A stretch of 64,000 nt of DNA from Oryzibacter oryziterrae (GCF_021864535.1 NZ_JAKJIC010000015.1:1-64000); one strand, 5' to 3'. Positions 23,623 to 32,464 are shown, numbered from the stretch's first letter. The notes: generated by a model from the letters alone, not told the origin. Numbers and translations: made by a program.

Positions 23623-25182
23623 TCAATGGCGCCGGGCCAGCGACAGAAGCAGCGCCCTTTCCGCCTTGGCAAACTTCGGCGAGGGCTTGAGCTGGGCAAC
23701 CTTGACGCGGGACCTTTCCCCCTGAGCTGACTCCGGCAGGCCATAGGCGATGACGTTCCTTACCGACGAAACCAACAGCTTGCCGTCGACGATCGCGGGG
23801 CCGGCATAGTTCGCGTTGGAATAGGTGGCATTGGCGCTGGTGTGCCATACGGACTTGCAATCGGCGTAACAATTGGCCGGGAAGGCAGCCAACTGCCTGG
23901 GCGAGGCAACATAGACCAGACTGGAAGCAATCACGGGCGAGTAGGAACTGCCCGGCACCGTCGTGCTCCACAGGGGCGCACAGGGCGAAGCTTCGCAGCC
24001 AGCCTTGAAAGCGACCAGTTTGGATCCGGTGACGACGAAAACCTGGTCGCCGCTTGCCGCAACCACTCTACTGCTCGCCTCGGGCAGCGTTCCGGTCCAA
24101 AGCGCGCCGCAATTGATGCATTCCGGCGGCAGAGCGAAAAGGGTGGTGCCATAGGTAACGTAAACATACCCGTTGGCCACCGTCGGAGCCGTGTTGTCGA
24201 CCGTGTCCCAATGTTCCGTAGAGGTACAAATACCGCCGCCGGTCGCGCAGCCGACGTCATAGGCATACAGCTTGTTTGACAGGATCGCAAAGACGCGATC
24301 GTAACCAACCGCCAAGCTTCTTTCCGGGAAATAGTAACTCGCGCTGTTACCGTCCTCAGAGTGCCAGATCGGGGTACAGGTCGCCCCACCCGTGCGGCAG
24401 GTGACCGAGAAGGCATAAACACCTGCACCGGCTCCGCCTTGAGCCACGACATAAACCACGCTGCCGGAAACCACCGGAGCACCGACGCCGGGAGGCAGGA
24501 CAGCCTTCCACACGAGACTTCCATCAGAGACCTTGCGAGCAAAGAGCTTGCCCGTGCCAGCATAGATGACATAGCCGTTTGCGAGGACCGGAGCGACGAC
24601 GCGGTCAGCCAAAGCCGTGGTGCCCGGAATGGAATAGACCTTCGCATGGGTTTTCATGGAATAGGCCGACAGGCTGCTGTCGTTATTGACGGATACGACA
24701 ATATCGCCCGACACCAATGGCGTGCTGTAAGTGTTCATCGGCGCCCGCCAGAGCGTGTCGAGACTGCGGATGGAATAGCTGTCCAGCACGTTCTCGGTCT
24801 TGTTCCAGCCGCGATTGCCGGTGCCGTTGCGCCAGCTGGTCCAGCTGGTTTGCACCTTGAAGGACGTTTGGGCAAACTTGCCACCGGCAACATGCGGCAA
24901 GACCGTGAAATCATGGGCGCCCGGCTGCGCGCTGCCGGAGATGCTGGTGGAATAGGTGAATCCACCCGTGCTGGACGTCAGGCGAAAGGCAATCTGCTGC
25001 GTGTCGAAATAGATGTCGACGATGGAGTTGGGCGTGAAGGACTTGCCGGTGAGGACCACGGCCGTGGTTGGCGGGCCGCTTGTCCTGCTGAGGGTGAGGC
25101 TGGCGGCGGAAGCTGCGGCCGGCAACAAGAAGACCAGGACAATCAAACGCAGCAGCGATGCAATCAAGGGGTGGAGCTGCAC
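23623..25182 (-). CDS. Secreted PQQ-like beta-propeller protein
   Basis: This 519-residue protein has a signal peptide (about 1-27, PAAASAAS), an N-terminal Ig/IPT-like domain (about 28-115, SGPPTTAVVLTGKSF), then repeated PQQ/quinoprotein blades (about 130-480) with the recurrent pattern 'ANGYVIYAGTGKLFARKVSDG'. Cysteine pairs (CRTGGATC, CATGGGIC, CINC) inside blades suggest disulfides, so it is exported. No PQQ ligands or calcium site are evident, so it is probably a binding scaffold, not a dehydrogenase. The C-terminal 40 residues are basic. Codon use is less G+C-rich than the surrounding genes. Confidence 0.82.
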   Translation of the reverse strand: MQLHPLIASLLRLIVLVFLLPAAASAASLTLSRTSGPPTTAVVLTGKSFTPNSIVDIYFDTQQIAFRLTSSTGGFTYSTSISGSAQPGAHDFTVLPHVAGGKFAQTSFKVQTSWTSWRNGTGNRGWNKTENVLDSYSIRSLDTLWRAPMNTYSTPLVSGDIVVSVNNDSSLSAYSMKTHAKVYSIPGTTALADRVVAPVLANGYVIYAGTGKLFARKVSDGSLVWKAVLPPGVGAPVVSGSVVYVVAQGGAGAGVYAFSVTCRTGGATCTPIWHSEDGNSASYYFPERSLAVGYDRVFAILSNKLYAYDVGCATGGGICTSTEHWDTVDNTAPTVANGYVYVTYGTTLFALPPECINCGALWTGTLPEASSRVVAASGDQVFVVTGSKLVAFKAGCEASPCAPLWSTTVPGSSYSPVIASSLVYVASPRQLAAFPANCYADCKSVWHTSANATYSNANYAGPAIVDGKLLVSSVRNVIAYGLPESAQGERSRVKVAQLKPSPKFAKAERALLLSLARRH

Positions 25183-25573
25183 ATCGGCCTCCTAAAAAAG
25201 TAAATGAAAGATTACGCAAAACACCTGAGCGGACTTTCGCATAGCCGCGTGCACTTGTCACTTCGACAAAGACTCCGGGAAATGACCATTTTCAGTCGGC
25301 GGATGGGGACTGGCCTGGCGGCTCGGCGTCGCCTGCAGGCAGCCACGGCAAGGCAACCGGATCCGGGCGACACTTGATCGCTGCCCGGGGCGGCCGGCTG
25401 AGCCGGGTCAGCACGCAAGCGCTTGATATCCGGGGCGAAACGACCACATCAGCAGCTGCGACAATTTTCATGTCCGCAGGCGAATCGCGAAACTTTGCGC
25501 CCGAATCGTCATCTTGTGATATGGGCTTTGTCGTACAAGCTGGTCTGCTATGTACTGACAAAGAGAAAAACGA
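25183..25573. other. Divergent intergenic region, PQQ-like gene / AMP nucleosidase
   Basis: This 391-base region must hold two divergent promoters. Apart from the inverted repeats at 25526-25563 I see no RNA gene, repeat family or credible small gene in it. Confidence 0.4.
25526..25563 (+). promoter_or_regulatory. Operator-like inverted repeats before AMP nucleosidase
   Basis: TTGTCGTACAA (25528-25538) fits the TNGTNNNACNA pattern of FadR-type GntR operators, and CTTTGTC/GACAAAG (25526-25532, 25557-25563) forms wider arms. A TATGTA -10-like hexamer lies between, so binding here would block transcription. The site starts 48 bases before the ATG. Confidence 0.35.
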
Positions 25574-27073
25574 ATGAACGACCTTCCGCGCCCGGCGAGT
25601 GCCGGCATTCAGACCCCGCCCTTCATCGCCCCCCGTTCCTTCCGCGATCCCGAAGCAGCCGTGGCGCTGCTGGTGGAGATCTACGAACGCAACACGGATT
25701 TCCTGCGCCAGTCCTTTGCGGCTGCCGTCAAGGGCGACGCACCGGAGGGCCGGATCAGAGCCTTCTATCCGATGCTGCGTGTCGCGACCGAGACGCATGA
25801 CCGCACGGATTCGCGCCTCTCCTACGGCCATGTGACGGGACCGGGCGTCTACGAGACCACCATCACGCGGCCGGACCTCTTCCGCGCCTATCTCGTCGAG
25901 CAGCTCTCCATCATCATGCGCAACCACGACGTGGCTGTGGAAGTGGGCGAGAGCCAGATGCCGATCCCGCTGCATTTCGCCTTCTTCGAGGGGGCCTATG
26001 TGGAGGGCGCGCTGATGGACAGCCTGACGCGCCCCCTGCGCGACATGTTCGACGTGCCGGATCTCGCCGTCACCGACGACGCCATCGTCAACGGCACGCT
26101 GACCACGCGGCCGGGCCAGCCGATGCCGCTCGCCCCGTTCACCGCGCCGCGCGTCGACTACTCGCTGCACCGGCTGCAGCATTACACGGCGACTTCGCCC
26201 AAGCATTTCCAGAACTTCGTACTCTTCACCAACTACCAGTTCTATGTGGACGAATTCGCGGCCAAGGCGCGCGAGCTGATGGCCTCGGGCAAGGGCGACT
26301 ACACCGCCTTTGTCGAGCCGGGCAATCTGGTGACGCCGCTCGGATCGACGAGCCCGCAATCGGGCGAGGCGCCGGCCCGGCTGCCACAAATGCCGGCTTA
26401 CCATCTGGTGCGCGACGACCACTCGGGCATCACGCTGATCAACATCGGCGTCGGCCCCTCGAACGCCAAGACGGCCACCGACCATGTGGCGGTGCTGCGG
26501 CCGCATGCCTGGGTGATGCTGGGCCATTGCGCCGGCCTCAGGAACAGCCAGGAGCTCGGCGACTATGTGCTGGCGCATGGCTATGTGCGCGAGGACCACG
26601 TGCTCGACGCCGACCTGCCGACCTGGATCCCGATCCCGCCCCTGGCCGAAGTCCAGGTGGCCATCGAGGACGCGGTGGCGGAGGTGACGGGGCTGACGGG
26701 GTGGGAACTCAAGCGCATCATGCGCACGGGCACCGTCGCCACCATCGACAACCGCAACTGGGAACTGCGCGATCACCGCGAGCCGGTGCAGCGCTTCTCG
26801 CAATCGCGCGCCATCGCTCTCGACATGGAAAGCGCGACGATTGCCGCCAACGGCTTCCGTTTCCGCGTGCCCTATGGCACGCTGCTCTGCGTGTCCGACA
26901 AGCCGCTGCATGGCGAACTCAAGCTGCCGGGCATGGCCAGCGCCTTCTATCGCCGGCAGGTGAGCCAGCATCTTGAAATCGGCATCAAGGCGATGGAAAA
27001 GCTGCGGGAGATGGCGCCGGAACGGCTGCATTCGCGCAAGCTGCGCAGCTTCATGGAAACCGCCTTCCAGTGA
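25574..27073 (+). CDS. amn: AMP nucleosidase
   Basis: This 499-residue enzyme hydrolyses AMP to adenine and ribose-5-phosphate, part of purine salvage and energy balance. Full length matches the family; an N-terminal regulatory domain (about 1-180) precedes the phosphorylase-like catalytic domain, with HYTATSPKHFQNFVLFTNYQ, RPHAWVMLGHCAGLR and ALDMESATIAANGFRFRVPYG, the last two forming the purine and ribose site. There is no close partner gene; a HAD phosphatase follows after 270 bases containing a repeat. Confidence 0.95.
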   Translation: MNDLPRPASAGIQTPPFIAPRSFRDPEAAVALLVEIYERNTDFLRQSFAAAVKGDAPEGRIRAFYPMLRVATETHDRTDSRLSYGHVTGPGVYETTITRPDLFRAYLVEQLSIIMRNHDVAVEVGESQMPIPLHFAFFEGAYVEGALMDSLTRPLRDMFDVPDLAVTDDAIVNGTLTTRPGQPMPLAPFTAPRVDYSLHRLQHYTATSPKHFQNFVLFTNYQFYVDEFAAKARELMASGKGDYTAFVEPGNLVTPLGSTSPQSGEAPARLPQMPAYHLVRDDHSGITLINIGVGPSNAKTATDHVAVLRPHAWVMLGHCAGLRNSQELGDYVLAHGYVREDHVLDADLPTWIPIPPLAEVQVAIEDAVAEVTGLTGWELKRIMRTGTVATIDNRNWELRDHREPVQRFSQSRAIALDMESATIAANGFRFRVPYGTLLCVSDKPLHGELKLPGMASAFYRRQVSQHLEIGIKAMEKLREMAPERLHSRKLRSFMETAFQ

Positions 27074-27200
27074 GGCAAACCCGGCCGGTACGGTCACTTA
27101 GCCTCGACGGCTGCGCTTGCGGTGCGCACCGTCTCAGCTATGTGACTGGCGGCGGCGGGCGGCTTGCGATAGGCAGAGTGTCCATTTATACCAACTTGCC

Positions 27201-27312
27201 AGAATGCTGACGCATTGGCTCGTTGAAGACATTTCGAATTTCTCATCTGCATCAAAGGCATGAGAAATTCGAAAACGGAGTACCACGAGTCATATTCAAT
27301 GCCTCGTGGTAT
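27201..27312. repeat. Interspersed palindromic repeat, family C, copy 2
   Basis: The best-formed family C copy: ATTTCGAATTTCTCAT pairs with ATGAGAAATTCGAAA around a CTGCATCAAAGG loop (about 27230-27275). A second inverted repeat, TACCACGAG/CTCGTGGTA, closes its right end at about 27281-27312. ATACCAACTTGCC just left of it (from about 27188) also precedes copy 3. Confidence 0.8.
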
Positions 27313-27344
27313 TACCCCCTCAAGACCGACGACTGCAGGACTGC

Positions 27345-28022
27345 ATGCTCACCATTTTCGACTGCGACGGAGTGCTGATCGACTCCGAAATCATCGACTC
27401 CGAAGTCACCGCCGAGCTTCTGACGGCGGAGGGCTACGAGATCACCGCCGAGGAGATGGCGGAGCGCTTCACCGGCATGATGGGCAACAAGATCGCCGAG
27501 ATCGTCGAGGAAGAGCTGGGGCGGCACCTGCCGGCCGATTTCAAGGATCGCTGCGAGGACGAGATCAACAAGCGGCTGCGCCAGGTGCCGGCGATCGCCG
27601 GCGTGGCGGATCTGCTCGACCTGCTGGACGGCCCGCGCTGCGTCTGCTCGAGTTCGGCGTCGGCGCGCCTCAAGGTCACGCTGACGGCGGCCGGCCTCTA
27701 TGACCGGTTCAAGCCCTATGTGTTCTCGGCGCGCGACGTGGGCGACGGGCGGGGCAAGCCCTCGCCGGACGTGTTCCTGCATGCCGCCAAGGTGTTCGAA
27801 GTGGCGCCGCGGCAGGTGCTTGTGATCGAGGATTCGGTGGCCGGCGTGCAGGGCGCGGTGGCAGCGGGCATGCGGGTGATCGGATTTACCGGCGGTTCGC
27901 ACAGCTGGCAGGGCCATGCCGACCATCTGACGGAAGCCGGCGCCGAAACCGTCGTCCGCCGCATGAAGGACATGCATGCGGTGATCGAGGCCATGCGCAG
28001 CTGGGGCGGCCTCGACGCTTGA
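27345..28022 (+). CDS. HAD superfamily phosphatase (phosphoglycolate phosphatase/beta-PGM type)
   Basis: The 225-residue enzyme opens with the nucleophile motif FDCDGVLIDSE (Asp6 and Asp8), has motif II in VCSSSASARLKVTL, Lys in GRGKPSPDVFLHAA and motif IV in VLVIEDSVAGVQGAVAAGM. It removes phosphate from a small substrate in the cytoplasm; beta-phosphoglucomutase or phosphoglycolate phosphatase relatives are closest in motif style. I chose the ATG at 27345, which sits directly before motif I. Confidence 0.9.
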   Translation: MLTIFDCDGVLIDSEIIDSEVTAELLTAEGYEITAEEMAERFTGMMGNKIAEIVEEELGRHLPADFKDRCEDEINKRLRQVPAIAGVADLLDLLDGPRCVCSSSASARLKVTLTAAGLYDRFKPYVFSARDVGDGRGKPSPDVFLHAAKVFEVAPRQVLVIEDSVAGVQGAVAAGMRVIGFTGGSHSWQGHADHLTEAGAETVVRRMKDMHAVIEAMRSWGGLDA

Positions 28023-28041
28023 GTATGCCCTTAAACGCTAC

Positions 28042-28391
28042 ACTACACGACAATGAGCCACATGCCTCTGCAAGGCACAAACTGATCAGGATTGTCATGG
28101 TCCGCGAAGGCGGACCATCCATGCAGTCAAAACAAAGATGTAGATGGCAACTTTTGGCGTTGCGGTGATGGACTGCGCTGCGTCGACGGGGTTTGCGTCT
28201 TTCCAATTGCTGGCAAGGACCTTCGGACTTTTTTGCAATGACTGCGTGGATGGTCCGCCTTCGCGGACCATGACAAGCGATATATTGCGCAGGAATACAA
28301 AGGGTTAGATTGCGTTCGTTCCATCGCCTTCGCGAGATTGCCGACAACTCCCCACCGTTCGTTCGCCCTGACCTGCAGTGTGTCGTGTAGT
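28042..28391. other. Intergenic strip with distant 11-bp inverted repeats
   Basis: ACTACACGACA (28042-28052) and TGTCGTGTAGT (28381-28391) are exact inverted copies that flank the family A element. They may mark a larger decayed insertion, or be chance. The strip between the HAD and FlhB-like genes holds no credible gene. Confidence 0.35.
28092..28276. repeat. REPIN/MITE-like element, family A, copy 2
   Basis: This 185-base element has 38-base terminal inverted repeats with one mismatch (28092-28129 and 28239-28276), each a nested ATGGTCCGC-N4-GCGGACCAT hairpin. Its interior is the reverse complement of parts of copy 1 (19622-19789), including AAGGACCTTCGGACTTTTTT. Confidence 0.82.
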
Positions 28392-28424
28392 CTGCTTAAC
28401 TCACCTGCCTAGATAATTAGCCGC

Positions 28425-28685
28425 CTAACTTTTCCAACTCGCCCTCAGAATGGCGCCGATCACGGCGGCGACGGCCTTGTAGAGGTCCTCGGGGATGGTG
28501 GCGTCGAGTTCGAGCTTGGAGAGCGCCTCGGCGAGCAGCGGGTTCTCCTCGATGGGAACGCCGGCTTCGCGCGCCTTGGCGACGATGGCGTCGGCGATCT
28601 CGCCCTTGCCGGTGGCGACCACCTTGGGCGGCGCAGGCGCGGTATAGGTGAGAGCCACCGCCTTGCGGATATCTTCGCCGTTCAT
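28425..28685 (-). CDS. FlhB C-terminal-like protein (EscU/YscU export switch family)
   Basis: The 86-residue protein corresponds to the cytoplasmic C-terminal domain of FlhB/YscU: AVALTYTAPAPPKVVATGKGE, AKAREAGVPIEENPLLAEAL and a final helix. The NPTH autocleavage site of full FlhB is absent; the stand-alone form is known beside FliK-like genes. It could interact with the flagellar export gate to help set substrate specificity. It overlaps the FliK-like gene by four bases (ATGA), so they are co-translated. Confidence 0.85.
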   Translation of the reverse strand: MNGEDIRKAVALTYTAPAPPKVVATGKGEIADAIVAKAREAGVPIEENPLLAEALSKLELDATIPEDLYKAVAAVIGAILRASWKS

Positions 28686-30364
28686 AGCTGAACATCCAGT
28701 CGGTGCCGGTGCGGCGGGGCGGCGGGGTCGGTGCGTTCGGTAGGGCGCCCCCGGTGCAGATCGATGCCGGAAACGGTGAAGCCCTCGGCTTCGAGCGTGG
28801 CGATCAGGCCGTCGCGCTCGGCCTCGAGGCGATGCAATTCCTCGACATTTTCACACCAGAGGCCAATGGCGATGCGCTTGCCGGGCAACAGACCGACGCG
28901 GACGGTCATGGGGCCCAGGGGGGCGATGTCGAAGGCGATCTCCGCGCGATAGGCCGGGCCGGCCTGGTCGTCGTCCGCATCGGACCGACGGCCGTCGCGC
29001 TCGAAGCGGAACTGGGCGATGGAGGTGCCGGTGGGGCCGGCGATGGGCAGTTCGAACAGGAAGGACTGTTGCGGCGGCGCGGACGCTGGCTTGTCGGAGG
29101 TCTGGCTGTCGGCGAGCAGTGCCTGATGCAGGAACAGGCGCGACAGGGACCGATCGGATTCCTCGACGAGGCGGGAGACCAGTTGACGCAGATCCGGCGG
29201 ACTCGCGTCCGGCGGCAGAGCGCCCTGCCCGCGCAACGGCGCGCCCTTGCGCGGTGGCAGCGGGCGCAGGGCGGTGGGGGTTGCCGCTCCGGCGATGAGA
29301 CGATCGGCGTTGCCCGAGGCCCAGGCGACGACCTCGCGACGCAACTCGGTCAACGAGGCAAGGAGGGCGTCGGCCGGCAGGGGAGCGGCGCCCGCCAGCG
29401 GGGCCCCTGCGGCGCGCATCAGGTTGGTGATCGCCTGCTTGAGGCCATCCGGCAGGCCCGCGATGGTGGCGACGCGATCCAGCAGCGGCAGCAGCGGGCT
29501 CGTCCCGGGCGACGTCGGCGCGGTGCCGAGAGTTTCCGGACGGACGAGAACGCGGTCGATCTCGTCGACAAGGCGCTGGCCGAGCAAGGTCGGCGGGGCG
29601 GTGGCGGCGGGGTCGGGCGCGGTCGGCGCGGCGGTCAGCAGCGTGCGCAAGGCACCGAGCGCGCTCGGCAAATCCGGGCTCGCCGGCGTGGCGGGCGCGA
29701 GCAGCTGCGTGAGCGCGGCGCGGATCGGCTCCGGTGTCGTGGCCGTCTGGGCGGCGCGGGCAAAGAGGGTGCGGGCGTCGAGCTCGATGCCGGTTTCGGT
29801 GAGCGCGTCGGGCGGCAGCGGCTTGGCGAGCAGACGATCGATCTCGGTGAGAAGACGCTGGCTGACCGGGCGAAAATCCGCTGAGGGCGCCGCGCCGGAG
29901 GCAAGCGGCGCACTGGCGGTGCCGGCGAAGGCCGTGGCTTGCTGCCGGAGCCCGGCGAGCGCGGCCTTGAGGTCCGGTGCGGCGGGCTGGTTCTCATGGA
30001 AGAGGCCGGACAGGCTGACGGATCGGCGCAGGCTGTCGCCGGTGGGCGGGCCGTCCTGCCCGAGGCGAAAGGCGAGCACGGCGTCGACGGCCGATTTGAG
30101 CGGCGGCGGCAGGGACGGAGTATCGGCGACTTTCGTCAGCGTGGCAAAGAGCTGCGCCATGCCGTCCTGCCGGCCAAGCGCCTCGCTGATGGCCTTGTCG
30201 AGGGCAGTGGCGGTGGGAAGGATGGAGACGGCGACGGGCGCTTGCGGCTCGGACTGGAGGGCGAGGAGCCCGTCCGGCACTGGCGGCTTGGGAATCGTTC
30301 GCCCCGGCTGTCCAGTATATTGCTGGATCTCGCCGACCACGGGGGGAAGGGGAGCGATCGCCAT
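28682..30364 (-). CDS. FliK-like flagellar hook-length control protein
   Basis: The 560-residue protein has a long Pro/Ala/Thr-rich disordered N-terminal part (about 1-415) and a C-terminal FliK-like domain (about 430-545: FLFELPIAGPTGTSIAQFRF, APLGPMTVRVGLLPGKRIAIGLW, EELHRLEAERDGLIATLEAEGF). FliK measures hook length and switches export through FlhB. No flagellar structural genes occur nearby, so this pair may be a secondary or accessory form. The N-terminal 28 residues (PPVVGEIQQYTGQ) do not resemble a signal peptide. Confidence 0.8.
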   Translation of the reverse strand: MAIAPLPPVVGEIQQYTGQPGRTIPKPPVPDGLLALQSEPQAPVAVSILPTATALDKAISEALGRQDGMAQLFATLTKVADTPSLPPPLKSAVDAVLAFRLGQDGPPTGDSLRRSVSLSGLFHENQPAAPDLKAALAGLRQQATAFAGTASAPLASGAAPSADFRPVSQRLLTEIDRLLAKPLPPDALTETGIELDARTLFARAAQTATTPEPIRAALTQLLAPATPASPDLPSALGALRTLLTAAPTAPDPAATAPPTLLGQRLVDEIDRVLVRPETLGTAPTSPGTSPLLPLLDRVATIAGLPDGLKQAITNLMRAAGAPLAGAAPLPADALLASLTELRREVVAWASGNADRLIAGAATPTALRPLPPRKGAPLRGQGALPPDASPPDLRQLVSRLVEESDRSLSRLFLHQALLADSQTSDKPASAPPQQSFLFELPIAGPTGTSIAQFRFERDGRRSDADDDQAGPAYRAEIAFDIAPLGPMTVRVGLLPGKRIAIGLWCENVEELHRLEAERDGLIATLEAEGFTVSGIDLHRGRPTERTDPAAPPHRHRLDVQL

Positions 30365-30506
30365 GGACGTGTTTCCTGGACATCTGGAGCCATCGCCGAT
30401 CGATCAAGTTGTTGATCGGTGCCGCGAAGGCTCTGGGAAACAATACCAGAGCGAGAGTGCTGCGAATCGCGTGAGGCCGCAAGCGGTCGCACGACAGAAT
30501 CTTGAT

Positions 30507-30534
30507 GCGAACGGGCGATTTCCCGCCCGTTCGC
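30507..30534. terminator. Strong hairpin downstream of gcvPB
   Basis: GCGAACGGGCG and CGCCCGTTCGC form perfect 11-bp arms around a six-base loop, 23 bases after the gcvPB stop. A clear T tract is missing, so it may protect the mRNA end or act with Rho. Confidence 0.5.
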
Positions 30535-30556
30535 GCTACATCTAGTCCTGCAAAGC

Positions 30557-32110
30557 TCAGCCAGCGTAGGTGAGCTTGGGCTGGCGGGCGGCCAGCGTCT
30601 CGTCGACGCGCTTGCGCGGGGCGAAGACCGGGGCTGCCTTGAACATCTCGACGTCGCCGGCCTTGGCCTTGAGCGCGAGGCTTTCCAGCGTGCCGATGAA
30701 CTGGTCGAGGCTGGCCTTGGACTCGGACTCGGTCGGCTCGATCAGCAGCGCACCGTGGACAACCAGCGGGAAATACATGGTCATCGGGTGATAGCCCTCG
30801 TCGATCATCGCCTTGGCGAAATCGAGCGTGGTGACGCCGGTGCCCTCAAGGAAGCTGTCGTTGAACAGCACCTCGTGCATGGCGGGACGCTCGGGGAAGG
30901 CGACCGACATGACCGAGCCAAGGCGGGCCTTGACGTAGTTGGCCGCCAGCACCGCGTCTTCCGACGCCTGACGCAGGCCGTCGCCGCCATGGCTCAGCAT
31001 ATAGGTGAGCGCGCGGACGAACATGCCCATCTGGCCATGGAAGGCGGTGATGCGACCGAAGGGCTTGGCACCCAGGGTTTCGGCGATCTTGCGCGTTTCG
31101 ACGAATTCCGCCGAGCCATCGGCCTTGAACTGCACGAAGGGCACGGGCGCGAAGGGCGCGAGGCGATCGGACAGCACCACGGGACCGGCACCGGGACCGC
31201 CACCGCCGTGGGGGGTGGAAAAGGTCTTGTGCAGGTTGATGTGCATGGCGTCGACGCCGAGATCACCCGGACGGGCCTTGCCGACGATGGCGTTGAAGTT
31301 GGCGCCGTCGGCATAGAAATAGGCGCCGGCAGCGTGCACGGCTTCGGCGATCTCGACGATGTCGCGCTCGAACAGGCCGCAGGTGTTGGGATTGGTCAGC
31401 ATGATCGCCGCCACGTCCGGGCCGAGACGGGTCTTCACCTCGGCGGGGTCGACGGTGCCGTCGGCGCGGGCGGGGACGGAGACGACCTTGAAGCCGAGCA
31501 GCGCGGCGGTGGCCGGGTTGGTGCCGTGGGCGCTGTCGGGCACCAGCACCACGTCGCGGTTCTCACCCCGGGCGGCAATGGCGGCCTTGATGGCGGCCAT
31601 GCCGCACATCTCGCCATGGGCGCCGGCCTTGGGGCTCATGGCCACCGAGGCCATGCCGGTGAGCTCCAGCAGCCAGCGTCCGCATTCGGCGACGAGGTCG
31701 ATGGCGCCCTCCACCGTGGACAGCGGCTGCAGCGGGTGCACGTCGGCAAAGCCCGGCAGGCGCGCCATCGCCTCGTTGAGGCGCGGGTTGTGCTTCATGG
31801 TGCAGGAGCCGAGCGGATAGAGCCCGAGGTCGATGGCGTAGTTCTGGCGGCTGAGGCGCACATAGTGGCGCATGGCCTCCGGCTCGGTGAGACCGGGCAG
31901 GTTGATGGCCGAGGTGCGACCAAGACCGCCGAGCGCGTCCTCGAAGGCCTCAGGGGCATCGATGTCGACGCCGGTGACGTCGAGGCGGCCGACTTCGAAC
32001 AGCAAAGGCTCCTCGATGGCGAGCGCCTGATTGCCGGTGAAGGTGGTCTTGGCCGCACCGGGTGCGGTGGCATTGGGAGTGGTCTGGCGACCGACGTTGT
32101 TCATGGACAT
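30557..32110 (-). CDS. gcvPB: Glycine dehydrogenase (decarboxylating) subunit 2
   Basis: This 517-residue chain is the PLP-binding half of the split P-protein. The PLP lysine is in NLHKTFSTPHGGGGPGAG, with ADGANFNAIVGKARPG just before; YPLGSCTMKHNPRLNE is also typical. With gcvPA it decarboxylates glycine and passes the aminomethyl group to the GcvH lipoate. GGAGG lies five bases before the ATG at 32110; a second ATG two codons on is possible. An N-terminal tail of some 30 residues (NATAPGAAKTT) is longer than usual. Between it and gcvPA lie two inserted palindromic repeats. Confidence 0.96.
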   Translation of the reverse strand: MSMNNVGRQTTPNATAPGAAKTTFTGNQALAIEEPLLFEVGRLDVTGVDIDAPEAFEDALGGLGRTSAINLPGLTEPEAMRHYVRLSRQNYAIDLGLYPLGSCTMKHNPRLNEAMARLPGFADVHPLQPLSTVEGAIDLVAECGRWLLELTGMASVAMSPKAGAHGEMCGMAAIKAAIAARGENRDVVLVPDSAHGTNPATAALLGFKVVSVPARADGTVDPAEVKTRLGPDVAAIMLTNPNTCGLFERDIVEIAEAVHAAGAYFYADGANFNAIVGKARPGDLGVDAMHINLHKTFSTPHGGGGPGAGPVVLSDRLAPFAPVPFVQFKADGSAEFVETRKIAETLGAKPFGRITAFHGQMGMFVRALTYMLSHGGDGLRQASEDAVLAANYVKARLGSVMSVAFPERPAMHEVLFNDSFLEGTGVTTLDFAKAMIDEGYHPMTMYFPLVVHGALLIEPTESESKASLDQFIGTLESLALKAKAGDVEMFKAAPVFAPRKRVDETLAARQPKLTYAG

Positions 32111-32196
32111 GTTCACCTCCGGGGTGAAGACACTTTGAAACTGTGGCGGACCTTCGCCGCGAAAGGGGCGAAGGAAGAGAAGCTGTGGGCGGGGTT

Positions 32197-32331
32197 TACC
32201 CCTCTCCCTGTCCCTCTCCCGCAAGGGGAGAGGGGACGATGACAGAGAGCGGCTCACCTGCAGGACAAGATGGCGACCGGTCCGAACCGCGTCCCCTCCC
32301 CCCCTTGCGGGGGAGGGACAGGGAGAGGGGT
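32197..32331. repeat. REPIN-like repeat, family D, copy 2
   Basis: Terminal inverted repeats of at least 19 perfect bases (from ACCCCTCTCCCTGTCCCTC at 32197 to its complement ending 32331) each contain a hairpin (CTCTCCCGCAAGGGGAGAG on the left; CCTCCCCCCCTTGCGGGGGAGG on the right). It sits between gcvPA and gcvPB. Confidence 0.8.
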
Positions 32332-32346
32332 GAGGGCTCGCCTCTT

Positions 32347-32464
32347 GCCGGTGACTGTTTCCGCGTCTGCGGTAACCGTCACCTTTTGCTCGGAAGCCGA
32401 CGGCTCGGGTTTTCCGGTTTTCGAGAGGGTGACAGTTACCCCCGAGGGGGAAACAGTCACCGGC
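32347..32464. repeat. REPIN-like repeat, family B, copy 2
   Basis: Two hairpins in inverted orientation, GCCGGTGACTGTTTCC...GGTAACCGTCACC (left) and GGTGACAGTTACC...GGAAACAGTCACCGGC (right), flank a spacer with CGGGTTTTCCG. The same layout, with the spacer reversed, recurs at 42818-42945. It lies directly beside family D copy 2. Confidence 0.8.

Noticed and set aside
25292-27097. Minus-strand frame of 601 codons opposite AMP nucleosidase
   Set aside because: Arg/His-rich shadow; the plus-strand enzyme matches its family over full length.
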